Below, piece by piece: positions 22,185-34,855 of a DNA stretch of 64,000 bases. The notes under the pieces are model-generated. The model had not been told where the DNA came from and searched no databases. It was given only the letters and a program-made list of their open reading frames with translations. Positions within the stretch are counted from its first letter, which is position 1, and each line of letters opens with the position of its first letter. This stretch comes from Mesodorylaimus sp. YZB2_4 (lineage: Eukaryota > Nematoda > Enoplea > Dorylaimida > Dorylaimidae): the NCBI GenBank assembly GCA_030248295.1, contig JASANH010000556.1, positions 54,129 through 118,128 on the forward strand, given 5' to 3'. Position numbers and translations under genes: made by a program.

Positions 22185-23666
22185 TTAAACAGCCCTCATT
22201 TGTCTCCTTTCTGATGAATTTCCCGCAGGTTTCGGTTTACAAGCCGTTTTGCAAGCGTGCATGGAATAGATAAAAAAATTTAAAGAATATTGTGTATAAA
22301 ATAATAAATAAACAGCCAGTTGCATTAACTTTTCATTTTCATAATTCTCATCATTCTGGCTCGTAGTCGATGTTCGTGTCATTTGCCACAGTCGATGCAC
22401 ATAATTTGGCAAATTTAAGATAAGATAAATCAAAGATTTAGTGATGAGCAATGACGAGACTAATGTGGCTCGTGATCTACGCCCACGTTTTTTTGTGATG
22501 GCATCCATAGCATTGGATAATAGCAATTGAGCCATTGCGTTCCTTCGTCGAGTAGCAGAATCTTTTTGAGAACATTGTTCGTGATCTCGAAGACTTCCAC
22601 TGGCCAAACTGCCCGTGGTAGAATTCACCCTCAGTGTTGATTTATGCTTCAGCGTCGCTGCAGCCATGGCTACGGCCAGAGCTGATGTGGAACTAGCGAC
22701 AACATTATCACTGAATTTTCTAGCCACCAAATTTTGACGCTTAGTCAATGAACGAAGTAAGAAGCAGCCGATTGTTATGTTCAAGGCTAAGGTGACCAGA
22801 AGAGGGATCGAGAAACTGACAACACTGTCCAATATTGTCAAGTTATTGTAATGTTCTTCGTTTTCTGGACTAAAACTGCATTCTAAACGAATTTCTTGTA
22901 CGTGACTGAAAATTAGTGTTGAATCAAGGTCATTAAGCGATCGATTAGAAACTATGGCAAACTGATAAAATACATCCCAATCAGATCCATTATCGTAATG
23001 ATCATCGATGCACAATCGATTTGATCGATTACAAGAGGCTTGATCACTGGATGAAATATCATTATCCAATTCTCCTGGAACAGGCACACTTCTCGCGATA
23101 ATCAAAGTCCAGATATTAACCAAACATCCGAAACAGGCAATAGCGATAATTCTTTTCATGACCAACCCACGTGAACAATATCGGCGAGCTCGGTACGGGT
23201 CTACAATGGCCAGTGTCATTTCTGCTGTAAGTGCCATAATGTACCAACCCGACAAGAGGCAACTGGTATTTGATAAGAATATGGACAGTGGACACACCAC
23301 ACTGGAGTCTTGCCAATTGACACCCACACTTTTTAACCAAATCAATGATAAGCACGAAACAAATGTGAAATCAGTCAGTGATAAGGCGGCTAAATATTGT
23401 GAGGATGGAATTCTTTTCAATCGACGAGTTACCGAGAATAGAATAAAACTGATAGCATTACCAATTATGCCCACAATGATCAATGTGGCCACATAATAGG
23501 AACCAAGTTTCACATAAAGACCAATATTACTATTCCCTGGATTTTCGTTCAACAAATCGACAAAATTTGAATTTGAATTATTTGGTAATGGTAACCTCGT
23601 CGATGTCATACTAGTGGCTAATATATTATGTTGCGTATTCGCAAAGAATATCGAGTCTTCGAACAC
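22185..23666 (-). CDS. Rhodopsin-family (class A) GPCR, peptide-receptor type
   Basis: Single-exon 493-residue protein with seven hydrophobic segments. The N-terminus is Asn/Ser-rich (possible N-glycosylation). TM1 carries GN (GIIGNAISF), TM2 has LAALSLTDF, and a Cys sits before TM3 (VVCPLSIF). The end of TM3 reads TAEMTLAIVDPYRARRYC, so the usual (D/E)RY is E-M-T and the key Arg is missing, although the following AIVDPYRARR is typical. A long, Cys-containing second extracellular loop follows. The third intracellular loop is very long, basic and Ser/Ala-rich (about residues 310-400). TM6 has LNLPNYV. TM7 has YSLNFFIYS, the NFFxY form common in invertebrate peptide receptors in place of NPxxY. 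A C-terminal Cys pair could be palmitoylated. Closest class by eye is the FMRFamide/TRH-like receptors; the ligand is unknown. The first ATG (23666) and another at about 23609 are both possible. Confidence 0.85.
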   Translation of the reverse strand: MFEDSIFFANTQHNILATSMTSTRLPLPNNSNSNFVDLLNENPGNSNIGLYVKLGSYYVATLIIVGIIGNAISFILFSVTRRLKRIPSSQYLAALSLTDFTFVSCLSLIWLKSVGVNWQDSSVVCPLSIFLSNTSCLLSGWYIMALTAEMTLAIVDPYRARRYCSRGLVMKRIIAIACFGCLVNIWTLIIARSVPVPGELDNDISSSDQASCNRSNRLCIDDHYDNGSDWDVFYQFAIVSNRSLNDLDSTLIFSHVQEIRLECSFSPENEEHYNNLTILDSVVSFSIPLLVTLALNITIGCFLLRSLTKRQNLVARKFSDNVVASSTSALAVAMAAATLKHKSTLRVNSTTGSLASGSLRDHEQCSQKDSATRRRNAMAQLLLSNAMDAITKKRGRRSRATLVSSLLITKSLIYLILNLPNYVHRLWQMTRTSTTSQNDENYENEKLMQLAVYLLFYTQYSLNFFIYSMHACKTACKPKPAGNSSERRQMRAV

Positions 23667-24882
23667 GACTCAAAGCATTCAGAGTGCTTGTGCCAAAGAG
23701 CCCCAATCGCTCGTCCAATGACATTAGCTAATGATCAATCCGCTCGGCCGTTCCAGGTCACACAGAGATGCCAATTCATTTGCACATCTGCATTAGAAAA
23801 AATACAATTATCATGGCATAAAGAAAAAAAAACGAGCACCAGGGATGCCTAGTGATCGAGTTTGGCGGGTTCTCGTGTGGTAAGTGCTGACTGGGGCGAA
23901 AACTCGTGCCGACTACTCGAGGGAGAACCAGAAAAGGATCTTTGAACGAAATAGGGAAATGTCAATCAGTAACCAGGGTCAATGCTAAACTCGACCCCTT
24001 TAAGCTCATCTAGTGGGACGAATAAAAGTGGCAGTCAGGCAATCCACAGCAAACCTAGCTCGCCTTCGATTGGGTGTGATTAAAAAACGCCCGTCCCACA
24101 GCGACTTCATCCTGAACGCCTTTCCTCGTTTCTGGTCAACAGGGGTGTCGTGGGCGGGGGGGATTTAAAAAGAGAACGGTAGATTTTTCTTTCGCTTCTT
24201 TCAAAGCTAATACGAAAATCGAGGAGCTACGATCAAGGAGCGCGTTGTGTGCTCATATAAAAGTAGGGGCAGTCCATTCTTTTCCACTTTGCCGACCCGT
24301 CATTCCCATTTTCGACCTACGTGACGCGAACGTTGGAGGCATCGATTTTGAAAAGCATTTTTGGCAAAGTGATAGTTGAGTTGAGAGGGGGCGAGCGGTG
24401 TGTCGGTTCGATACGAGTCCAGCCATGAAGTTCTGGGCATTACTTGCTCGTTTTCCTTCATTCGACCATATTTCACTCAACTCAACTAAGGGGTGCCCGA
24501 AAAACAAGAGCCGGGAGCAGTTGGTTGAGAAGGAACAGCTGTCTGGCTTGATAATTTCCTATGAACCAAACTTGTTGGTTGGTAAGAAAAGAAACGAAAC
24601 TACGTCAATTATTTTAACTTAATTTCATATAAATCAGCCCACTCATCGCTTCGATAATTCCAAACACCATCTCCCTTAACGAGTTCGCACTGCCTTTGCG
24701 CCTATCCTCACTTACGTCATTCACATTTTAAAACACTCCAAGGCATCGGACTATTTTCTTTCGGAAACTATCAAAATTTTTTCTAAGGCGCTAACAATAA
24801 AACTAAAAGTGAGAGAAACGAAAACCATCTTTATTCTTCCCGACTAACTCGAAATAATTTTTGACGACTTTAAAGAAAAAGA
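23667..24882. other. Intergenic, presumed GPCR upstream region
   Basis: No gene recognised. Small open frames on both strands around 24.25-24.62 kb show no family signature and no consistent splice structure. Confidence 0.4.
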
Positions 24883-26401
24883 TTATAAGTTTCTCCAAAT
24901 TTCTAAAATATGCTGCTCATATTCAGAAAGCATCTCATTACACTGAAAATAATTTTCCACTAAACTTAAAGCACCTTGATCTCGAAAAACTTTTTTCACT
25001 TGATTCCATTCGTTTCCCATCTCGATCAATTCATAAAGTGCAGGTAAAAGCAAAGCCGTACTATCGAAATGTTCATTACTTTCGTCATTTTTTTCATTCA
25101 AATCGGTCATTATACGCTGACTAAAATCAAAAATAAATGGCTGTTATCAACCAGCACAACTGGCATTGCACATTTGACTGACAGGACAGGATTACGAACC
25201 AAAGGGGAAAAAGGGAAGGCGCATAAAAATTCACTTACTTCAAAATGAATAACGGCTTCGCGGCGGCTATTAAATTATCTCGACCAACCAAAGCCAGACC
25301 TTGGGCCAAATACGCGCACACGAATCTATACAACGGATATGAAACGCAGTCGGGAATCTGAAAAAAAACCTATTCAAACCCATTCGCTTGAATTGAAGTA
25401 CTAGAAAATCTGATTCTAGCAATGAATAATCTAACGCTAAATTTAGCAAAGCAGATATGAACGGGCTTGAAATGAAGTGCACCCCGTCGATATATACTTT
25501 TTGAACCCCTAAATCAGACTGAAAACATGACCATGTTTGGTGACCGTGGATTGGTGTCAACTTCGACATCATCCAATGAAAAATATTATAATTGGGAGTC
25601 ACCCCCTTTAAACAACATTTTGAACGATTTTAGATCTATCAGCACGAGTGGGGCCATACATCGGTTTCTTGAGGGAAAATCGAAAGTATCTGATGGGAAA
25701 AAGGATGATTTAAAGACGCAGGCCTGTACACAGTATACTTCTGATATTGATGTCTACTTGACACTCAGTGCAGTAATTATCCTAAAATAGTTGCGGGCTT
25801 TTACCATCAAACTTCTTTCGTCCATAATAACGAAATACTGCAACAGGAATTCAGTCAATTCCAATAAAGTTTTGTTGATCTGCAGCGCTTGAGTCTCTGT
25901 CAACCCAAGCCCACCATCTCCAGGCTGGTCTTTCGCCTTTGGTTCGTCAGCCACACTCGCCGCGCATTGAAGAGCGGTTTCCAACAATTCACAACATCTG
26001 GCAATGTAAACTGCATCCATACCCGTACTTTGCCCTGAAACTGATGTTTCTGCTTCGTGTTGAGCCGCTGTCAAATTCGTATCGCGGTCCAACATCATCC
26101 TGATATCGATGGCAGCCAGACTGGCAAGTAACTGCAGCATTACGGAATCACTGCCTAGCCATGCTGTGCCAAACGTTGATGTCATGGTCGACGCCAAAGT
26201 CAAAGCCATCTTCCTCTGTTCGTCTCCAATATTCCGAGACTGCAAAATGTTTTTGATCGTGGTACGGAATTCTTCTATCCATGGTGCCTCTTTTAGAGTC
26301 GACGCTACCGAGAGATCGTTGTCTTTAGAATGTTGAATACTGTCGCTGATCAACGCCCACCATTTGGCCAGATCGGGAAGACTTTCGAAGTGGAACGCAT
26401 T
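24883..26401 (-). CDS. NCDN: Neurochondrin-like protein, 3' three exons (5' end not found)
   Basis: Exons 26401-25763, 25357-25239 and 25120-24883, with AG/GT borders and matching phases. The first reads NAFHFESLPDLAKWWAL, WIEEFRTTIKNILQS, MALTLASTM, then LLASLAAIDIRMMLD, which aligns by eye with vertebrate neurochondrin (ALKLAARLAH, LLVNLACVEVRLALE). The last reads LLLPALYELIEMGNEW then QGALSLVENYFQ, matching the family's LLLPGWCHL and EGAPSLLCKYFLQ. Neurochondrin is a cytoplasmic helical-repeat protein linked in vertebrates to neurite outgrowth and CaMKII/mGluR5 signalling. The reading frame stops shortly after ENYFQ, whereas vertebrate proteins continue some 250 residues. Either the protein is short here, or a donor (TTTTCA|gtgtaat) leads to exons I cannot find. 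The donor closing the first exon (AGT|gtcaag) is weak. N-terminal exons upstream of 26401 were not recognised. Confidence 0.8.
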
Positions 26402-29400
26402 CTAAAATATATTCAAGATGTAAGAACACCTGTAATAGGAATACAAAAATTATTCAATCAGCGATGAGAATACCTGCCTTGCTTGAAGGGACCTGAAATT
26501 ATTTCTTGTGAGCTAGGACGTTTCGTTGCGGCACGAGCCGTGACCAGGGATTAAGCAGTTTGGTGGATGGAATTGGAGTCACGAGGAAATACACTTATTC
26601 AGTTCAAGATGGGACATCGCTGCTGATAACGTCTTCAGCAGTAGGATGCATAGACGGCACATGATGGCACTGAGCTGCACTGCTCTGATCGCGAGCAATA
26701 CCACCCACAATAAGCATGCAACTGTGGCATTCATTTCTACTCTACCTAGTCTGTCGACAGCGTTATACGACTGGGTCCGCATTACTGGAGGGAGTGAACA
26801 GTGGACCACAAATAAAAACCCAGGGCAGCCAGCCAAGTCTTCTGACCTATTTCATGGCTGAAACATCACCTTGACAGGTGACGTCCGTAGCTGCCGGCTC
26901 CATGCAGAGTACGATTGCCAGTCTAGCCTCTACAACAGTACGAATGTGCTTGTCTTTCAAGAATATACTTCACCTTAGCGTAGTCGCGTCATGTGGCACA
27001 TTTCTGTTAGCCTCCTTCCCTACAACCGAGCAATCCTCTTTTGTACTTATACTGTGTGACTTTGTTCCCAGGTCATTTCTGGTCAATTTCTGTTAGCTGT
27101 GCACTTTCGCGGTCGTTTCCGCATACAAAATTTGCAGCACTCCCTATAATTCTATCTTTATTATTTTATAATACAAACATAAGTACTATAAATTAGTCTC
27201 CATATGCATATTTTGTTATGCCCTTTGTGTGCCTTGCTGCATTGTACATCAATTATTTTATCTGCCTGATCTTTGTCACTTAAGTTAGTTTTTCTGCAGT
27301 GCAAGCGAAGTATGAGTAAGTTTTGAGCAGGCAGGACAGGTAGACGCTTTTAGCGACTTAAAGTTATTGAAATGCGAATGCAACTAGTAATTAGAGCGTG
27401 AAAAAGAAGCACTGTCTTAACTTTTGGCTAAAAAACCCCACTTTGCGCACATCTAGACTTCTGTACCAGATCATCATTGCTACTGAATAAGAGCGGGACA
27501 CTGCAGCATGAAAGAAAAAATCAGTGACAGTCAGACTAGTTTTGTAGAACTATATGGCTAGCATTTGCCAACAGCAGACAGGATCGAACAAAAATACCTT
27601 TTGTAGAAGATCTGGGCGAAAAATATGGCTAGTTTAGCAAAGTAAGTATTCAACATTAAAAGCTACGCTGTAAAAAACTGTCAAGTTTTTGCAACGTCAG
27701 AGACATCAATACATCAGCAGGCAGGTCTTGCCACCAAGACTCACTTGCCCTGCCATGTACGACTATGGTAACCCACCCCCCCCCCCCCGGGCTCAAAACT
27801 CCCATATGTTCAGAGGCCCCACACCCACAACTTCATGCCATGGTAGAGGATCTTTAGACGTCCTACAGTACAATTGCACGAGTGAACCGTCATTAGGCCT
27901 ATCGGAACTTTTGCCTTTGCCTACTTGACTTCTTCTTTAGACGATTAGGCCTTGCAAAGGGATGATCGGCAGCCGACTTGTGACGTGTCTATGTTTGCTA
28001 TCGACTGACGATGAGATGCACTCGTGGACACAGCTGTACAAACAGCTAAAATTAGCAGAAATTTCTAGCATCGGGATAGAGGCACGTGAGAAAAACCTGA
28101 CCCTTTCACGATTCGTTACAGCTCATGAAAACAAAATTATTGACTTTCCGCTTCGATACTTGGAAAAATCCAGCTGATTAGAGAAACAGACCACCCTGGA
28201 TCTCTAAATACGCCAGCATTTCCTCGTGACGGCAATTTTAGGTTCATCTAAACCTCGAGTCCCTGCCTCACTTGCTTAGTTATTGCCACCTACTGGCGAG
28301 TGTATGACTCGAGAGTAGAGCTTGTATAAATGTGCCCTTTTACCCTCAAGGACCTAATATGGTAGAATATGATGACGACGACGATATTTCTGAAAATGCG
28401 TATGTGTGTAGCCATCAGGGCGTGTAGAATTGTAGCAGAATATTGCAATAAATGCACAGCGGCACTATGACGTCCCAGTTTCCAGTGACGTTAGCAGCCA
28501 TGAGCTCACGCCATGTGGTTACGCACCCTACAGTAGATCTCTGATGTGATGAATGCAATGTCATGCAGCACCCTTCTAAATCTCCTCTGACTCCTTGCTC
28601 ATGCTCTGCGTCAAAATTAGTTACGGTTCCTTCAAAAAAATCTAGAATTTTTTGTAACAACCCTCCCTAACTGCACTTTTCTTGCTGTTGCACTTATTTT
28701 TTTAAAAATGAATTAAAATGTCTTTCAGCGAGACTACATGTCAGCCTGCTCTCCTACGCATTAACTGTTCGAAATTCCAGCAGTTCGTGGACATGTAAGA
28801 GTCCTCAGGCGAACAATAAATCGCGTCATGCTCGCTTGAGCTCCGTTTTTTCCATCCACAATAATGTATTGCGCTGATAGGGGGTGGTATTGTAGTGGAA
28901 AAGGCGGATGCGTTCGTCAATAGGCGCGACTTTAATCATTGAACCGATGCGCGCGTGGACAGGAGATAGAAGGGATGGCAAGGGTGGTTTGTCCGTTCGA
29001 ATATTCCCAATAACATCAATGCACACCTACTGTCAACCCATATTTCACGCTATGCGCTTTTGCTAGTTCGCCGTTCTACTTTTTCTATTCACCATATTTC
29101 ACACTATTCAAATGCCATTTACCAACAAAATCGCCTAAAACTAGGGACACAATCGAATTCTCTATTCAGAAACTGGTCGCTTGGAATCTTCAAAAACTGT
29201 ATCCTATATACTTCGCGTGAGTGAGCAGGAAAGCTACGGCATGGGTGGCAAGTACGTGTCCATTAAGCATATACGCGGTTAGTTCTAAAGAAAATTTGAG
29301 TGAAGGACAAGCGAGAAAGTGAGAACTAGTTTTGAGCTTGAACAAAGAAAAATAAAACATAAAAACTCATGAAGTCCAGAGCGTAAACGACACGGAGTCT

Positions 29401-30850
29401 TTTGAAAAGATGCAGAGAGGACTGGTTGGAAGATGCAAGAATCGTGTTTACTGTACTGTGCACCTGTTGAACTACACTTTGCCCATGGAGTGCAGATCCA
29501 TAAAAAGGCGAATTGTGAAAGTAGAACAAGAAAAGGGCAGGAAAAGGTCCCATTCCAATCTGGCACTTCATGATACCAAATATTGAATTTCACACTTTCC
29601 TTTAGACCATGATATGCACTGGTATTTACTGAGAAAAAAGACAAACTACAGGCCTATTTGGCCACTTACCAACTCGGTATCGTCGCGTGCCACTTTCATC
29701 GTCATATTACGGCATTCACTCGAATCCTTGTCCACTGGTCCACCTCGTTTCTCATCGTTCACTTTCGGACGTCCTTTATTCTCCATTGTCCTTCCTTTCA
29801 TTCAAGCGAAAATCGTTCTGTTCTTAACTTATTATTGTATATCTATCGCGTCTGAAACGCGTTCACAAATTTGACTTGTGAATAGCGTTGCATAAGGACG
29901 AAAATACCAGAACCAGCACACAGGTTGAGAGGACCACCATCAGACTGGTTGACTCCAGGGTCACATAACTGCACCGAGCAGCATTACACTGACATGTCAA
30001 TATAACAAGTTCTTGCACTATAGGTACCTGGATTTGAGGGACTCTGCTCACTTTTCCACTTACATTGTTACCCTCTTACTGATCCTTATTACTAGCCGAA
30101 CACAGTAAGGCTAGGACATGCCCCTGGTGCCTACTCTATCTCATCATGGGCCACATTCAAGTCTTATATTTTGTCTCTCAACATCAACTTCCCGCCAAGA
30201 AAAATTCCTGCACTAAAAAGATACAAAGGTTGTTCAGGGCCAGTCACTTGTCGCAACCACGCGCTGTACACCACCAGGCACGGGCATTGATGCGCGCCTA
30301 AACACCGCGTCACCTTGAAAACTTTCAAGGGCTCACTCATCGTCCCCTACACGTAAAGGTCGCGCAGCAAACAAAATCATAACCCTGAAACGACCAGACA
30401 AGATATTGTGTGAAAAATACACACTTTATATACCGCGCAACAGGAACTAAAAACCATAAAGGCAAAAAGTTATATTTCCTTCCATTTTGACATGACTTTT
30501 ACGACGAATAAAACGAGATTTTTTTGAGCGAAAATGGTGAGAGTCTATATTATCGAGGAAAACATTTAGCGAAATAAGAAGAATCCATAAAAGATATTAC
30601 ATGTTTAAAAATGTACATCATGTACAATAGTTACACACAAGGCTCAGACAAAAAATAAATGACAGCTGCCAAAGAAATAACCTTTCATAAAAAAGGTATA
30701 CAGGGCCAGCAGAGAATTCATGAACATAATTTCAAGAAATGCCGCGCAAATCCAACTACCAAAAGCAGCATAAATGTCCTTATCACCTAGGACGGCATCC
30801 AAAATAATCGGCCCATTTCTCATGGATAATATACCCTCCCAAAAAGCTTA
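26402..30850. other. Gene-poor interval with a dispersed repeat
   Basis: Holds repeat R1 (26761-26945), a short (acg)-type microsatellite near 28373 and a C15 run near 27779. Missing 5' exons of the neurochondrin gene may lie here; none could be identified. No open frame shows a protein family signature. Confidence 0.4.
26761..26945. repeat. Dispersed repeat R1, copy 2
   Basis: It begins 'tatacgactgggtccg(c/t)attactggagg', as does the copy at 50275. It continues with 'cccagggcagcc' and the hairpin CATCACCTTGACAGGTGACG, and ends near 'agcctctac'. Confidence 0.75.
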
Positions 30851-32259
30851 CTAAGCGGGTAAGCAATCCCGAAGGATTTCTTTAGTCGACGATGGCAACT
30901 GATCAGGAAACCGAATATCGAATTGAACGATTAAATCGCCACGACGACTCGGTTGTTTGGGTAACGGCAGGCCTTGACCTTGGATACGTTTTGTGGTTGT
31001 TGGTTTGACCACCTCGTTGGTTAGGGCCAATGGCAACGTGGCTCCGTCAAGCGTGGGTACTTGTATACTCGATCCACACAGGGAGTCGCGCAACGTGATT
31101 CGTGCTGTATGACGGATATCGGCACCGTCTCGTTTGAAATGCGGATGCGTTTTATCTTTGATTACAAAAACAATATCGGCTGGTGTCGAATTAGGAGTTT
31201 GATCACCTTCCTTGGGAAATGTGATTTTTGTACCAGCTTTCCATCCAGGTTTAATATTGATGGTTAAAACTTTATCTTCGATACGCGTCGTACGACCATC
31301 GGCGTTCAAAACTTTACGCGTAATCTTCATTTTCTTAGTGGCTCCTTTGTAAATGTCTTCGAGTGTGACTAAGAGTTCGTGAACAACTGGCGGATCTTGA
31401 CGACGTCTGGCCGGCCCGCCACCCATCATCCCTGGCCCGAAATGGTGCATACCGAATGGACCCATTCCTGAAAAACAAGTGAACATAACAAGACCAGGTT
31501 TTTTCCATGAAGTCTATGATGTGTCAAAAGGTTATGAAATGAGTGAGTCAAGATTCAAAAGTCAACAGAATTTGCAAAACAAGATCCTACTTCGCCATCA
31601 CTCTGAGAGGTCTGGCGAAGATCTTCCGAAGTTGTGGTAAAACAGAGCTTTGGTCCAATCAACGGCAATAAGACATCATAATTGGGTTTAACAAAACAGA
31701 AATATGAATTCAGCAATCTACTGTAAGCAATCACATTGTTTGACGATGAGATTATAACGGTGGTACAGTTCTCCAAACAAACCCAACAAAAAATAACTTA
31801 AATTAATTTACCATGCTTACCATGACCGCCACCGAACATCATTTCGTCCGTGTCCATATCATCATCGCCGTTGATCACCACGCGAGCACCGCCCGGACCA
31901 GAAGCGAAAAATGTAGCGAAAGGATCTTCGCCCCCAAAAAATTGACTAAATATTTTTCTCGGATCTCCGGTAAATGAGTAGTGGAAATTGGCTCCACCTG
32001 GTCCTGGATGACCACCGTGTCCATCTCCTCCGAGGCCACCTTTCAATCCTTCTTCGCCGTACTTATCATAGACTTCACGTTTCTTTTGATCCGACAAAAC
32101 ATCGTAGGCTTCGGCGATTTCTTTGAATTTTTCTTCTGCGCCAGCAGCCTTATTCTTGTCTGGATGGTATTTGAGGGCCAATTTGCGATAAGCTTTTTTG
32201 ATTTCATCATCCGATGAACCACGTGGGAGACCCAGAATCTTGTAATAATCTTTCCCCAT
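30851..32259 (-). CDS. Class B DnaJ/Hsp40 co-chaperone, DNAJB1/4/5-like
   Basis: Two exons, 32259-31821 and 31467-30851, with a 353-bp intron (GTAAGC donor). The junction restores [13 protein letters not shown]. Protein of 351 residues, close to the usual 337-348. Residues about 1-70 form the J domain with the HPD motif (YHPDKNK) that stimulates Hsp70 ATPase. Then a Gly/Phe-rich linker ([30 protein letters not shown]). Two C-terminal beta domains follow ([51 protein letters not shown]), and the C-terminal dimerisation segment ends DCLPA. There is no zinc finger, hence class B. Known role: cytosolic/nuclear folding and disaggregation with Hsp70/Hsp110. Gene is complete and appears intact. Confidence 0.95.
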
Positions 32260-34855
32260 AGTTTAAATTTACTTCGAGAAATTTATTCGATTAAACAACA
32301 GTAATACAAAAGCAACTTTTAATCGAATACGTTAAAATTCGATGACAACTGGACCGCTTTTCTTCGCCGAGTAAGAATCAAAATAAAGGCGGTTAAAGGA
32401 AAACGAGAAGTGGAAAGAAAGAGAATCACCACAATAAATATATCTATGTAGGTACGTTTGGTGTGGCGGGTTCGCCGTCGGACTGACAGGCCGTCGCACT
32501 ATTTTTCGGTGTTCAAGGACAGACAGCGTGCGAGCAGACACCTCGACGGACGGATGCAAGTGCCAGCCGAATCGACGAGAAAATGCTAGAATGTTCGAAC
32601 AACTGGTGGGTGACGACCGAATTGGTGCATTCTTCCCGCACAAGAGCAGACTATGACAGTGTGAAGTGCGCTGAAATGGTCCAGTAGGAGGCGGGGCTAA
32701 CATTTGGTGTGCGCAAAGAGCGCAGCATAGTTAAAAAAAGCAAACAAGTAAAAGTCGAAGCCTCGGCCCACTGTTAGTTTTTTTGATCGTGATTTTTGTG
32801 CATGTCTTCACGTCTGATCACCAGCGTCGTTGCAATCATCTGTTCTCATAATCTTGAAATTTGCAGCTGGTATCGGAATCACTGTGGATTCCTCTGATTG
32901 AAACCGACATTTGGTCGCATTAACTGGCCGTCTTTCGAGCCATGCGCACGGAATCCTGCTGTGCCATAGCTGATAGCTACTTCGATCGACATGGCTTTTA
33001 TTAACCGCGCGTTGTCGCTTACGCAGCATTGAACTTTTCGCGCTCCAACTACTCTTACTAATTATATCTTTTTCCTACAATTTAATAATGCAACCCGTTG
33101 GGAAACGTGACGGCAGAGAAAAAAGCTCCGTCAAACAGTTTTTCTGTCCCTGCCAGACTTCTAAGTAGCGAATTAAATGCTTTTCTTCCATAATTCCCTT
33201 CATTTTCTGTGTTCCTCGTTGAGGATTGTTTTGCTCAACAAGTATGAACAGCACTACTCTACGCAGGTTTTGATTGGTTTCAGATAGCATCACAATGAAC
33301 TTTGATCGCTAGTGGGACACATGTATGTAAGATTGGGGTATAATTCGTGTTTTTAAGCTTCTAATAAAAATAATACGTTCGACTGAGGCATTAGGGTTAT
33401 TTATGGATTTAGAAACGTGTAAATGACATAAATTTCTCGTTGTAATAGGCCTCGTTTCCGCAGTTTCGATTTTTTGTGACTTCATTTTGTCAATTGCAGT
33501 TGCCTGCGCACGCATGTTGGCATAATGGCACCGCTCCATGCATAGTTCTGTAGGTTTCACTAAGAGTTGAATTACTTTGGCAATCAGAGTAGCTACTGTA
33601 AATAGTGTTAGTATCCTTGTTGTTTTTGAAATTTCTAGAGTATTATTGGTCATAAGCATGTTGGAGGGTCTTTTTACATGGTTTTATTCGATTTGTATTT
33701 CCTTCACGTAATCGCTAGAAAGGGAGGCCAAACACAAACTAATTATGCGTATGCCTATTATGCCACTAACTGCTGACATTTTTAATATGGTAGGAGCATC
33801 TATTTAGTTTGCTTTCTGTTAAAAGCAAATGTCCAGGCGTCTAGTGAATTGTTCTTCACATCAACTCTCCAACTAATTTGTTATGTTGGCTCCTTTTCTA
33901 ATTGAACCTTCAGATTCAACACCCGGCTTTTCCAACGCTTATATGCATCTCGCTTTACCTTTTTAAACAAACTTGACCGCCCTTATGTCTCTGTTGATTA
34001 TTTCTTAATAATAGGCTTCTTAACCCAAATCCATGTCGAAACAGGAAGTTGTTAGTTATATCCTTTGTTTTGTGCCCTATCTCACGTCGTACTCTCATTT
34101 TCTAAGAAAAACAGAAGGCCTTTTTCTACAGATAAAATTATGTGTCCGCTTTTTAGATCCGCGTTAGCTATGCTTCAGAGACACGTCTGCCTTCGCGACT
34201 TTCCATTATCTTTGTAAAAATATCTTCATCTCGTGTGAATATTCTTTCATGTACTTACACCTTGGGATGCTTTTCATTGTCTGAAGGGGTTGCGGTTTAA
34301 TAACTTACATGTAAGGGAAGTCTAGAATCCTCGTTCCCAGGCTTACTCTTAAAATCTACTGGCTTTTGTAGCGGCCTACAGGAATTTGGATCCGTTTTTA
34401 GTGATAGTCCAGGTTTTAAAACTATTTCTTTATCTAAGCTGTCATAACATGCTTCCCTACCTACGTCAGCTTGTCCCTAGCAATTTGATTATTCACTCTT
34501 CAGTAGCTGCTTATTTTCTCAGTTCTGATTTTGTGTTTCTTAGGTTACAAGAAAACATAGCAAAGATATATTCTGTCGCTCTTTACCTGCACGCTTTTTG
34601 CCCTTACTTGTATGGACAAGCGCTCTTTGACCTTTGAACGGAGAATTTTTCAAAAACAAGTCTCTGTCCATATCGCAATTACTGATGGAATTCTTTCCGC
34701 GGGTCGATAAATTGTGTTCGTTAACTAGTGCTCACGACGAGAAGTGATAATTATCGCGAATTGTGGCAGGTGGTTGTTGTTTCAGGGAACCAAGACGTAC
34801 GATAGATGTATGCGCCAAAGAACTACTAGTCATTGTCAAATTACATTCAGCAAGT
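32260..34855. other. Intergenic between divergently transcribed DnaJ and FRS2-like genes
   Basis: Contains the presumed promoters of both neighbours. No exon or repeat was recognised. The region at 33.7-34.7 kb is T-rich on the plus strand and could be an intron or 5' untranslated region of the FRS2-like gene. Confidence 0.4.
32588..32602. promoter_or_regulatory. Possible heat-shock-element half (GAAtgTTCgaAC)
   Basis: AGAATGTTCGAACA lies about 330 bp upstream of the DnaJ start codon. It contains GAAnnTTC, two correctly spaced HSF pentamers; a third unit is mis-spaced. A TTCTTCCC run follows at about 32632. Heat-shock control of this class is known, but the site is short and could be chance. 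Confidence 0.3.
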
